Shown here piece after piece: positions 36,491-44,140 of a stretch of 64,000 bases of DNA. The notes under the pieces were generated by a model. That model made no database searches. It was not told where the DNA came from and saw only the letters and a program-made list of their open reading frames with translations. The DNA comes from JBOHWJ01 sp050736615. Its GTDB lineage: Bacteria; Desulfobacterota; Binatia; Binatales; Binataceae. Position 1 is the first letter of the stretch; every line of letters begins with the position of its first letter. Position numbers and translations under genes: made by a program. Location of the stretch: assembly GCA_050736615.1 (NCBI GenBank), contig JBOHWL010000136.1, forward strand, positions 1 through 64,000, written 5' to 3'.

Positions 36491-37175
36491 CAGTTTTGGC
36501 CTCGACCGCGACCGCGTGCGGCACCGCCTTGCGTCGCGGACGGAAATCGACCGGCTCGTAGTCGCCGGTTCTGAGTTCTCGCACCAGGTCCTCGATCGTC
36601 CGGATATCAGCGGCAAAGCGCGTCGCACACAGCCCTATCAGGCTCACCAGGTGGCTATCCGACCCGCCTGTGGCGGCGTACCCGAACCGGTTGATCAACT
36701 CCAGGCTGCGCTGATCCTCGCCCTTGCGCGAGCCGCCGTTAAGGGCTTCGACCGCAGTCACGTTGTCGAGCGGCGGCCGCGACTCATAATGCTCGCACAG
36801 ACCGACCGTTGGCCGTCCCGGATGACACGGCACGGCGACGCCGCCCATCCGTGCGACTTCATCGATCAATTCCTGCGCCGGCAGCCTGACGTTGGAAAAA
36901 TCGAAGCGGCGCGTCATCTCCGGCGTTACGCCGAAGACCAGCACGTGACCATAGTCGGTCTCAACCTCGGACGCCTTCAGCACGAGTAAGCCGAATTTAT
37001 CTTCGAATTCGCGGTAATCGGCGTCCCGGTTGAACTGCCGATGCTCGGTCAGCACGATACCATCCACTGGCCGCTCGGCATGCCGCAGCTTAAGCCAGTT
37101 CAAGTATGCTTCCAGCGGTGCGCGGCTGTCCTCCGAAGCTTCGCTATGACTATGCAGGTCGAGCGTTGTACTCAC
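36483..37175 (-). CDS. PHP-domain metal-dependent phosphoesterase
   Basis: A 230-residue PHP family protein. The trinuclear metal-site motifs are DLHSHSEASEDS (HxH), VLTEHRQFNRDADYREF, KASEVETDYGHVLVFG, VPCHPGRP and ATGGSDSHLVSLIG. Stand-alone PHP proteins dephosphorylate nucleotides, histidinol phosphate or similar compounds. It is inside a CoA-ester operon between the MaoC genes and the DUF35/thiolase genes, which is unusual company and leaves the role open. Confidence 0.87.
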   Translation of the reverse strand: MSTTLDLHSHSEASEDSRAPLEAYLNWLKLRHAERPVDGIVLTEHRQFNRDADYREFEDKFGLLVLKASEVETDYGHVLVFGVTPEMTRRFDFSNVRLPAQELIDEVARMGGVAVPCHPGRPTVGLCEHYESRPPLDNVTAVEALNGGSRKGEDQRSLELINRFGYAATGGSDSHLVSLIGLCATRFAADIRTIEDLVRELRTGDYEPVDFRPRRKAVPHAVAVEAKTDG

Positions 37176-37187
37176 TAAGACGGAACC

Positions 37188-37616
37188 TCACCTCGCCGGG
37201 CGAAATTTGACCAACGTCACCTCGGGGGTGGCGTCGTCGTAAACAACCTCGACGGGCATCCCTATTTTAACCTGTTCCGGGGGGCAGTCGACAATATTGG
37301 TGAGCATCCGCAGCCCTTCGTCCAGCTCCACGTACGCCATCACATAGGGCAGCGAATCGCGGAAGCCAGCCGACTGATTCTGATTGGTCACGGTGAAGGT
37401 GTAAATCTTGCCGCCGCCGTTGCACTTGATCCATTCGACGCGCGATGACAGGCAGTTGGTGCATAGCGCGCGCGGATAGTAACGCAACTCACCGCAATCA
37501 CGGCATTTCTGGATGTACAGTTCGTGACGTTTGATAGCTTCCCACCACGGACGACTTTCCTCGTCAAGATGCGGTAACGGTTTCGCGTAACGTTTTTTTT
37601 CCTTTTCTTGCGCCAT
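37188..37616 (-). CDS. Zn-ribbon/OB-fold (DUF35) protein, partner of thiolase-fold protein
   Basis: A 142-residue DUF35 protein. The rubredoxin-like zinc ribbon is CRDCGELRYYPRALCTNCLS (four Cys), and the OB-fold region is KIYTFTVTNQNQSAGFRDSL with PYVMAYVELDEGLRMLTNIV. Family members bind thiolase-like aldolases (as with Ltp2) and are needed for their activity. ATG 37616 is used; a GTG at 37625, directly after the thiolase stop, is possible. The DUF35-thiolase gene pair with MaoC genes is the classical steroid side-chain arrangement. Confidence 0.88.
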   Translation of the reverse strand: MAQEKEKKRYAKPLPHLDEESRPWWEAIKRHELYIQKCRDCGELRYYPRALCTNCLSSRVEWIKCNGGGKIYTFTVTNQNQSAGFRDSLPYVMAYVELDEGLRMLTNIVDCPPEQVKIGMPVEVVYDDATPEVTLVKFRPAR

Positions 37617-37625
37617 CTTGACCAC

Positions 37626-38783
37626 TCACTGATTGGATAGAATCAAAGTCGCGCCCGAATGACGCGTGCCGAGCGCGCCGCCGGTGCCATGCACGAGCGC
37701 GGTATTGCAATCCTTGACCTGGCGCGGGCCGCATTCGCCGCGCAACTGTTTGACCGCCTCGATTACCAGGAAGATGCCGCGCATGCCGGGATGATTGGAA
37801 GACAGCCCGCCGCCGTCGGTATTGATTGGCAACTCGCCGTCGAAGCGCAGGCGTCCGCCAGTGACGAAGGCGCCGCCCTCGCCGCGTTTGCAAAAGCCCA
37901 GATTCTCCAGCGTCGATAGCACGGTGATGGTAAAGGAATCGTAGATCATCGCCATGTCGATGTCCGCCGCGGTGGCGCCGGCGCGTTCGAAAGCGAGCCG
38001 TCCGGACTGCGCGGCGGCAATCTCAAGAAAATCGCGCTGTCCGCGTGCCGCATGCCGCACCGTTTCACCCGCGCCCAGGATATAGACGGGCTGCTTTTTT
38101 AAATCGCGCGCGCGCTCGGCGGAGGTCACCACCAGCGCGCCGCCGCCATCACTGATGATACAGCAGTCCAGCAGATGGAGCGGCGAGGAAATCACGCGCG
38201 AGGCCAGCACGTCCTCGACCGTTATCGGGTCGCGGTATTTGGCCACCGGATTCATCGAAGCGTGCAGGCGCATGGTGACCGCGATTTCCGCCAGTTGTTC
38301 AGCCGTGGTGCCGTAGTCATGCATATGGCGTTGCGCGATCATCGCGTACGCGCCCACCGTGGTCGGGCCGAAGGGAATCTCATACTGATCACAGATGTCA
38401 CCGCCGCCACCGCCGCCGGTGCCTATCGCGAAGCGTTGCGAAGCGGCGGTCGAGCCGTACACGACCACGGCGACTTCGCACAATCCGGAATTGATCGCCG
38501 CGGCGGCGTGCGCGGTTTGAGCCACGAATGACGAACCGCCGATAGAAGTCGAGTCCACGTAATTGGGCGTCAGGTTCAGGTAATCGCAGAAGCTGACGAT
38601 GCCCATTCCGCCCATGCCCATCCCGGTCGTACAGAGGCCGTCCACATCCTTGATCGTGAGGCCGGCGTCCGCGAGCGCGCCTCTGATGCTCTCAGCCATA
38701 ATCTGGAACATGGTCTTGTCGGGCGCGTAGCGGCTTGGATGCTCATATACGCCAACCAAAGCGGTCTTGCGGCTTAAACTCAT
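37626..38783 (-). CDS. Thiolase-fold lipid-transfer-type protein (Ltp2-like retro-aldolase candidate)
   Basis: A 385-residue thiolase-superfamily protein. At the place where true thiolases have the nucleophilic cysteine the sequence reads STSIGGSSFVAQTA, so the cysteine is missing. Conserved C-terminal parts are present (DGGGLSSNHPGMRGIFLVIE; HGTGGALGTRHSG). The lack of the cysteine together with a DUF35 gene 10 bases downstream argues for a retro-aldolase of the Ltp2 class, which cleaves CoA-linked side chains of steroids, rather than a thiolase. That reaction is inferred. It heads an operon with the DUF35, PHP and two MaoC genes. Confidence 0.85.
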   Translation of the reverse strand: MSLSRKTALVGVYEHPSRYAPDKTMFQIMAESIRGALADAGLTIKDVDGLCTTGMGMGGMGIVSFCDYLNLTPNYVDSTSIGGSSFVAQTAHAAAAINSGLCEVAVVVYGSTAASQRFAIGTGGGGGGDICDQYEIPFGPTTVGAYAMIAQRHMHDYGTTAEQLAEIAVTMRLHASMNPVAKYRDPITVEDVLASRVISSPLHLLDCCIISDGGGALVVTSAERARDLKKQPVYILGAGETVRHAARGQRDFLEIAAAQSGRLAFERAGATAADIDMAMIYDSFTITVLSTLENLGFCKRGEGGAFVTGGRLRFDGELPINTDGGGLSSNHPGMRGIFLVIEAVKQLRGECGPRQVKDCNTALVHGTGGALGTRHSGATLILSNQ

Positions 38784-38793
38784 GCTGCGCTCC

Positions 38794-39609
38794 CTAATTC
38801 AATTCGGCGAGAAAACTCTCGATGGCGGCGTTGACCTCCCGCGGCCGCTCGGTGGTGAGATGGTGCGCGGCGTCGCGGATGAGCTGGAGGCGTGCGCCAC
38901 GAATCCTGCTCTTGATGAACTCGGCATGCATCGGCGGCGTGATGAGGTCGTCGGCGCCCGCCAGAATCAGCGTTGGCGCGGCAATGTCCGCGATGTTGTC
39001 GCGCAAGTCGGCCTGGCGGCAGGCGACCACATCGGTGTACCGCACGCGCGGATCGGTGCGAATCTGCTCGCCCCAGCCCTCACGCACCACATCGAAGCTT
39101 TCCTTGATGGTTTTCGGGGCGTAACCGTCGGTGGTAAACGCTTGCGGTGCGCGGCCCATGGTTACGTTCCAAAGGGCGCGCACAAGCTCTTCGGGAACTT
39201 CGAACTTGGCCGCCGTCGCCATCGCGATCAGCGCGTGAGCGCGTTTTGGATAGCGCAACGCGAAATCCATCGCGACCGCGCCGCCCATTGAACGTCCCGC
39301 TATCACCGCCGCTTCGATCCCAAGGCTATCCATGAAGGCGGCAACGAACCCGGTATAATCGTGGAGCGTGCGCAATCCCTCGACCCCCGACGTGCGCCCG
39401 TGACCCGGCAGGTCGAGCGCAATGGGGCTGTGATTGGCCGCGAGCGCCTCTAGTTGATAGTGCCACTCATGGCCGTTGGACCCGGCGGCGTGTACGAAAA
39501 TGAGCTTGCGGCCTCGGGAAAAATCCGGGGCCACATCAGGCAAGGTCGTCCCCCCCTCGTAATAATAGTAGGTGGCGTAACCCTGCACCTCCACGTACTT
39601 GGTCGGCAT
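38794..39609 (-). CDS. Alpha/beta hydrolase
   Basis: A 271-residue alpha/beta-hydrolase-fold protein. FVHAAGSNGHEWHYQLEALA is the oxyanion region, AVIAGRSMGGAVAMDFALRY the nucleophile elbow (Gly-Arg-Ser-Met-Gly), ILAGADDLITPP holds the acid, and DAAHHLTTERPREVNA holds the catalytic histidine. The MPTKYVEVQGYATYYYYEGG start at 39609 fits the family; a start at 39720, with AGGTG upstream, would add 37 residues of no known fold. It is 10 bases upstream of the thiolase-fold gene on the same strand, so it may open the operon. A carbon-carbon bond hydrolase or esterase role is possible. Confidence 0.85.
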   Translation of the reverse strand: MPTKYVEVQGYATYYYYEGGTTLPDVAPDFSRGRKLIFVHAAGSNGHEWHYQLEALAANHSPIALDLPGHGRTSGVEGLRTLHDYTGFVAAFMDSLGIEAAVIAGRSMGGAVAMDFALRYPKRAHALIAMATAAKFEVPEELVRALWNVTMGRAPQAFTTDGYAPKTIKESFDVVREGWGEQIRTDPRVRYTDVVACRQADLRDNIADIAAPTLILAGADDLITPPMHAEFIKSRIRGARLQLIRDAAHHLTTERPREVNAAIESFLAELN

Positions 39610-39836
39610 CGCACCCAAAACTCCCACGCGTTGATTGAGGTTAGCTATGCGGTTTAGGCCGCAATTGTCAAACGTGTCAAAGGCCGATTTATCCGCAAGC
39701 TCGCCGGGTTCGATTTTCATTGCACCTGGCGCGCCGGCGTGCTGACGGATGCGGCCGCTTCGGACAAAGAAGAACCGTCGGTCGTCTGCCTGCCGCCTCA
39801 ACCGTGCCGATTGGGGCGGAGTCGAATCTTTACGGG

Positions 39837-39884
39837 TTTTAAAACTTCGCGATCGGCCATTGTCATCGCAAATGGCCGCTCGCG
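39837..39884 (-). terminator. Intrinsic terminator after the HTH gene
   Basis: CGCGA (39848-39852) and CGGCCATT (39854-39861) pair with AATGGCCG (39871-39878) and TCGCG (39880-39884), a 13-pair stem with one mismatch and a nine-base loop. On the minus strand it is followed by AAGTTTTAAAA. It starts 27 bases after the stop of the excisionase-like gene. Confidence 0.6.
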
Positions 39885-39910
39885 CTCCCCCGGCGCTTAC
39901 GGATGTCCAC

Positions 39911-40147
39911 TCATCGCCGCTTGCGCCGTCCACGGGCGACAATGGTTGGAGCGCCAGACGCCTGCGTTTTTTCCCACTGCTCGATAGCGGCGCGATTGAA
40001 GCGCCAATTGCTGCCGACGCGGAATCCAGGCAGCCGCCCTTGGCGCAACAGCCGATATATAGTCGTGGGATGTACGCGCAGATGGTCCGACAGTTCCTTA
40101 ATCGTAAAAATTTCGTCCTGCGCCGTCATAGAAGATTGGGAATTCAT
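39911..40147 (-). CDS. Excisionase-family helix-turn-helix protein
   Basis: A 78-residue DNA-binding protein of the MerR-like excisionase type. The HTH is EIFTIKELSDHLRVHPTTIY and the next RLLRQGRLPGFRVGSNW shows the winged tail; it ends in a strongly basic GRRKRR. The start could be ATG 40129 (MTAQDEIF) instead of 40147. Such proteins act in phage/integrative element excision or as small transcription regulators. No integrase is within the window, so a regulatory role is likelier. Its own terminator lies downstream. Confidence 0.8.
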   Translation of the reverse strand: MNSQSSMTAQDEIFTIKELSDHLRVHPTTIYRLLRQGRLPGFRVGSNWRFNRAAIEQWEKTQASGAPTIVARGRRKRR

Positions 40148-40837
40148 TTTGGTCAGAGCCGCTCGCGGGTAACTGTCAGGTTCGCTTACTATGTTAATAC
40201 CGCTGATTCAGCCTCTTCCGCGCGCAACACGAAGTCAAGATGCAACTGTGCATAAAACGGGTCTGAATCCATCAGCACGAAGCTACCAACTGTTCTTGAA
40301 TGTATTAATTGTATACTAACGCGAATCACTGAGTATGTTGCCGCACGCAAGCGTTACGAGAAGCCTAATGCTTAAAGATAGGCGATATTTTGCCCTATTA
40401 TGCCGATTGGGCCGTCAAATATTAGATTTGGCGACGATCTCGGCGCCTTTTGATCGCCGCGGCTGATCCCTGGACCGCTCGCTCAGGGTCTTTATCTGAT
40501 AATTTTGCGGCTGGCTTGAGGACATTGTTAGCGCGATCGCGCCGATGGTTGGTCAGATATGCACAGGCGTATCAACTCGAAGTATACAAATATTGTCATT
40601 TAGTATGCGCAATGGTGATGCGCTGACAGTAATTGCGCATTGACGAAATATGGCGTCGAAATTTGCCAAAATGACGGGATTCCTACTTGGAGAATTGCAC
40701 CTTCGGCTTTGTTTCCGCGGCCTTTTCCAAGAAGCGACGCCAGCGTGATTTCCATCGCAAGCAGGCGGTCATTCGTCCTTGATTGACTAAGGTCGCGCCG
40801 CCTTCCTATGATCCGGGCCACGGAGGAAGATTGTTAA
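40148..40837. other. Long AT-richer intergenic stretch (about 690 bases)
   Basis: This stretch is visibly poorer in G+C than flanking genes and has no convincing coding sequence; a 73-codon minus-strand frame at 40600-40821 shows no domain and is rejected. Noted structure: GTATAC near 40315 and again near 40583, and a perfect 9-base inverted repeat ATGCGCAAT (40605-40613) / ATTGCGCAT (40632-40640) with an 18-base spacer. It sits beside the excisionase-like gene and a small zincin gene, so it may be a remnant of acquired DNA. Promoters for both flanking genes should lie here. Confidence 0.5.
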
Positions 40838-41371
40838 GTGCGAATGTTCGTTCCACCTATTGCTCAACGCCGGGAAATGGACCGCAATCTTGCACGTTTT
40901 TTCCGCGAGCATCGTATTTCCACTTTTCGCCGCGCGGTGTCGAATTTCTGCCGCTATTACAACGTTAAAGCTCCTCGTATCGAGTGGTACGAATATATCG
41001 ATTGGGGTAAGACGGCTGGCAAAACCTTCGAGGACGGCCGTATCCATCTGGTTCACCCCGAGAACTGGAAACGCGGCCGTATCTACAAAAGCGAGCGGAT
41101 GTGGGTCCAGACGGTCTATCACGAGCTGGCGCACTATCTGTTTTGGACCGATGCCGAAGCCAAAGCCGAGGCTTTCACCCATCGGATGGTGCGCGGTCTG
41201 CGCCGGGTGATACCGCGGGCGGCGAGCGCGCGACTGCAAGTCCCGGCAGGTGCCGTGCCGCGGCCTTCGCGCGCGGGCTATCCGTCCAGTATGCGACCGC
41301 GAAGGGAAGCTCGGATCGCGGAGATCAAGCGCGGATCGCACGCCAGCGCCGCGCGGCGGCGGCATGCGTGA
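40838..41371 (+). CDS. Small zincin-like metalloprotease of unknown function
   Basis: A 177-residue protein. The sequence VQTVYHELAHYLFWTDAEAK carries an HExxH zinc motif, and a Glu ten residues or so further (AEAFTHRMVRGLR) completes a gluzincin-style site. Residues 1-50 are basic (FFREHRISTFRRAVSNFCRY) and the last 50 are Arg/Ala-rich, possibly disordered. The GTG start at 40838 follows a GGAGG at about 11 bases; ATG 40844 is the alternative. It has no signal peptide, so it would act in the cytoplasm. The next gene, 41418-41966, is close and on the same strand. Confidence 0.7.
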   Translation: MRMFVPPIAQRREMDRNLARFFREHRISTFRRAVSNFCRYYNVKAPRIEWYEYIDWGKTAGKTFEDGRIHLVHPENWKRGRIYKSERMWVQTVYHELAHYLFWTDAEAKAEAFTHRMVRGLRRVIPRAASARLQVPAGAVPRPSRAGYPSSMRPRREARIAEIKRGSHASAARRRHA

Positions 41372-41417
41372 AATGCAACGGCAAGCCTTATGTCGCCGCG
41401 GGTTTTTTGGATAGGTG

Positions 41418-41966
41418 ATGGCGCATAAGCCAAACGTCGAGAATCGTTGGTGGGTTGAAACCACCGTCAAGCGGCCCAAACAGGCAAAGGCGGAAGGCGA
41501 CTTGCCGCAATTGCCAGTCGCAATGAGCTTCTATGCGGTCGCCAAGGATTACAGTCAGGACCGCGCGAAGGAAGATCTGACCGACAACAATCTGCGCATC
41601 GCGCGCGAGGCCAACCCGCCGCCGGGCGACTGGGTCTACGTGCCGATGACTGAAGATCATTATCCGCCCCGCTTGGTCAAACGGATCAAGGACGAATTCC
41701 GTCTGCCGCGCGAGGCCCGAGGCATTCTGCTTGATCACGGTCGTCTGGTGCGACTGCTCATCTGCGGCCCGCAACTCGAAGACTGGATGCTGGACGTGAC
41801 AATGGGTGAGGAACCCTCGGTTGACGTTTACGTCTGGAGCACGATGTACCGTGAGCGGTTGTTTCGGCGCGCCGAAGAGGCCCTGCGGCTGGCGCACCAA
41901 TGGGCGTTGAACCTGATTCAGAACCCACCCCAGCGCGACGACCCTTTTCGTGGCGCGTTGCTCTGA
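41418..41966 (+). CDS. Conserved-looking protein of unknown function
   Basis: A 182-residue soluble protein with no signal or membrane segment. Distinct segments are NRWWVETTVKRPKQAKAEGD, DWVYVPMTEDHYPPRLVKRI, EFRLPREARGILLDHGRLVR and EALRLAHQWALNLIQNPPQR. No catalytic motif is recognised. It starts about 45 bases after the zincin gene, with AGGTG just upstream of the ATG. The two may be co-transcribed. Codon use is like the surroundings. GTG 41415 is an alternative start. Confidence 0.6.
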   Translation: MAHKPNVENRWWVETTVKRPKQAKAEGDLPQLPVAMSFYAVAKDYSQDRAKEDLTDNNLRIAREANPPPGDWVYVPMTEDHYPPRLVKRIKDEFRLPREARGILLDHGRLVRLLICGPQLEDWMLDVTMGEEPSVDVYVWSTMYRERLFRRAEEALRLAHQWALNLIQNPPQRDDPFRGALL

Positions 41967-42028
41967 TACGTCCTTCAAACATTTGTTGATTGGCTGCGGC
42001 CGGCCTTGCCGCTGGGGAGCAACCCCTT

Positions 42029-42388
42029 TTATTCAACGACAATTGTCATTTTCATGGTCGTGTGGCCGATCCCGCGGTAGTGATCGCAAATCACCTTGAA
42101 TGTCCCCGTGGTGGTGGGAGTGACGGTCACCATCGTAAGCCGCTCCGGCCGGATGTCGGTGTCGATTTTCAACGGCCGTGCAAAGAACCCATGCACCGCG
42201 TCCGTGCTGGTCAGTTGCAGCCGCACGGTCTCGCCTTTTTTGAGAATTATCTGACCGGGGCTGAATTGAAATCTGTGGGCCGTAATCTTCACGACCGGCG
42301 GCGGTGCCACGGTGTTCGCCCGTCCGAGCGCGGGGATTGCCAACGCGGCGGCGAAAGTGAACGCGCCGAGTGTTGTGGTCGGCCTCAT
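42029..42388 (-). CDS. Exported cupredoxin-like protein
   Basis: A 119-residue protein with a signal peptide (TTLGAFTFAAALAIPALGRA). The mature domain is a single cupredoxin: VKITAHRFQFSPGQIILKKG, then DAVHGFFARP with the first His, and VICDHYRGIGHTTMKMTIVV with Cys, His and Met. That set gives a mononuclear type 1 copper site, not the two-Cys CuA site, although the fold resembles subunit II of oxidases. Its ATG overlaps the stop of the metallophosphoesterase gene (ATGA), so the two are coupled. Role: copper-linked electron transfer or copper binding, inferred. Confidence 0.82.
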   Translation of the reverse strand: MRPTTTLGAFTFAAALAIPALGRANTVAPPPVVKITAHRFQFSPGQIILKKGETVRLQLTSTDAVHGFFARPLKIDTDIRPERLTMVTVTPTTTGTFKVICDHYRGIGHTTMKMTIVVE

Positions 42389-43371
42389 GCGATTACTCCT
42401 GATTTGGCTAGTTGTTGCATTCCGCAGGTGCCCGAAAATTCACGGAGGCTGAGCTCGACGTCGCTGATCGTGAGCGCTGGACCGTCGCCGCTAACCTCTC
42501 GAATGCCGAGATTTTTGAATGGTTGATGCGCATCGAAGGCGACTGGTTTGCGGTCGCCCGTTTGCGACGCATCAGGAAAGGCGAAGATCAGGGAACGGGC
42601 GGCATAATGGCGTGCGCGCCCGTCCTGATGAAAATTGCGACGGTGAATATGGCCGTATAGCACCGTGACATTTTCATACGCCGCCAACGCCTTCATCACA
42701 TCATCGCCGTCGCTGGTGAACCACTCCCATTCGGGTTTGAGATCGAACAGCGGCCTGTGCGTGAAAACGATAATCGGAGTGGCGAGCGGATAACGCGACA
42801 GGTCGCGTTTGAGCCACGCCAATTGTTCAGTCCCGACCTCCGGACGGCCGCGCGAAACGTTGTCGAGTGCGACGAAGTGGACGCCACGGTGATCGAATGA
42901 ATAATGCGGTTCCCCGGAGTGCTCGCGGTACAGCTTGCCGCCGTCCAAAGCGGCATCGTTCTCGCCCGGAACCCATCGCAGTATCGGCACTTTGAGTCCG
43001 CTCGCGATTGATTTGAAGGTTCGCATCCGCGCGGCGTGAACTTCGCGGCTCTCGGCGTCATGCGTCAAATCGCCAGTGAAAATCACCAGCTCAGGCGCCT
43101 TAGGCATGCGCTTCACCATCTTTACGGCGCGCTCGAAAGCTTGCGTGCCGAGCGGGTCGGGCGGCCCATTGAAACCCACGTGCGTGTCGCTGAATTGCGC
43201 GAAGCTGAAGGAACCCGGCGCCTCGCCATTCGAGGCGCGAAGCACCTGCTTGGCCATCGTGCCCGCCACCGATTTGCCCGCTAATGCGTTTCCCACCGTG
43301 TAAAGCGCCCCAATTCCGAGCGAAGTGCCGGCCACGCGCAAAAAAGAGCGCCGGTCGATTGGTTTGTTCAT
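42385..43371 (-). CDS. Tat-exported metallophosphoesterase
   Basis: A 328-residue calcineurin-type phosphoesterase. The N-terminus KPIDRRSFLRVAGTSLGIGA is a twin-arginine signal. The metal motifs are FAQFSDTHVGFNGPP (D-x-H), LVIFTGDLTHDAESREVHAA (GD), WVPGENDAAL (in place of GNHD), IIVFTHRPLF and TVLYGHIHRRNFH (GHxH). The deviation GENDA at the GNHD position means one metal-ligand residue is shifted. ATG 43371 has GGGGTG upstream; the frame continues upstream to 43938, in reverse of the sigma gene, and is rejected. It is divergent from the sigma factor gene and coupled to a cupredoxin gene. Confidence 0.87.
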   Translation of the reverse strand: MNKPIDRRSFLRVAGTSLGIGALYTVGNALAGKSVAGTMAKQVLRASNGEAPGSFSFAQFSDTHVGFNGPPDPLGTQAFERAVKMVKRMPKAPELVIFTGDLTHDAESREVHAARMRTFKSIASGLKVPILRWVPGENDAALDGGKLYREHSGEPHYSFDHRGVHFVALDNVSRGRPEVGTEQLAWLKRDLSRYPLATPIIVFTHRPLFDLKPEWEWFTSDGDDVMKALAAYENVTVLYGHIHRRNFHQDGRARHYAARSLIFAFPDASQTGDRKPVAFDAHQPFKNLGIREVSGDGPALTISDVELSLREFSGTCGMQQLAKSGVIA

Positions 43372-43587
43372 CGGTTCACCCCTTAGAGTTACGCGCGGAA
43401 CCCGGCTCCGAATGGATTCCATCGCCACGCCTCGCGCTGTAAAGTCATCGCGCTGCAGAGTGATGAGACCGGTTGCGCTCGCGAATATTCCCGTCGGCGG
43501 CGCCGACCGGCCGCCCGGAATAAAATCGCTGTAGCGACGGTCTCGTTGCTTAAGGGTGGAAGCCGATCCATCAAGGTGGATCATCGA

Positions 43588-44140
43588 GTGCCCGAACGTG
43601 ATAACCCGGCGCGGTTCGAGCAGGCCGTTCTGCCGCATCTCGATGCCGCCTACAATCTGGCGCGATGGCTGATGCGCGACGATCACGACGCTCAGGACGC
43701 AGTGCAGGATGCGTGTGTGCGCGCACTGCGTTTTTTTGGGAGTTTGCGCGGCGGCGACAGCCGCGTATGGCTGCTGGCGATCGTGCGCAATGTTTGTTAC
43801 ACACGCCTGACCAGTGGCCGTGCGAGGGAGCATGACGCCAGCTTTGACGAGGAGCTGCACGCCACAGACACGGTCGCGGGTGATAATCCGGAACCTGCTG
43901 ATGCGCGCGCGCGACGATCGTGCGCTCCTGCAAGCCATCGAAAATCCGCCAGCCGAGTATCGCGAGCCGCTGGTGTTACGCGAGCTGGAAGGGCTTTCCT
44001 ATAAGCAAATAGCCGAAGTGGCGGCGATGCCGATCGGCACCGTGATGCCACGCCTGGCGCGTGCGCGAAAACGGATAATGGCGGAGCTTCGCGTAATGGC
44101 GGAGCTTCGCGGCGTCGCCCGCAAAGGAGAGGTGGCGTGA
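43588..44140 (+). pseudogene. ECF sigma-70 factor with a frameshift in a GC repeat
   Basis: The first frame (from GTG 43588, with AGGTGG upstream) encodes region 2: LDAAYNLARWLMRDDHDAQD and AVQDACVRALRFFGSLRGGD, then VWLLAIVRNVCY. After about residue 105 it enters nonsense. The next frame resumes at 43902-43914 and encodes region 4: LVLRELEGLSYKQIAEVAAM, PIGTVMPRLARARKRIMAEL. The shift sits in (GC)5G at 43903-43913; restoring one GC unit would join the frames. Two halves that are each well conserved suggest recent loss, an assembly or sequencing error, or slippage. The gene overlaps the anti-sigma gene by 4 bases (GTGA). Confidence 0.8.

Noticed and set aside
40600..40821. 73-codon minus-strand frame in the long intergenic stretch
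   Set aside because: No ribosome site, no domain and it covers the inverted repeat at 40605-40640; composition is not protein-like.
43372..43938. Upstream extension of the metallophosphoesterase frame to 43938
   Set aside because: It runs antisense through the sigma factor gene; the Tat signal and a ribosome site place the true start at 43371.
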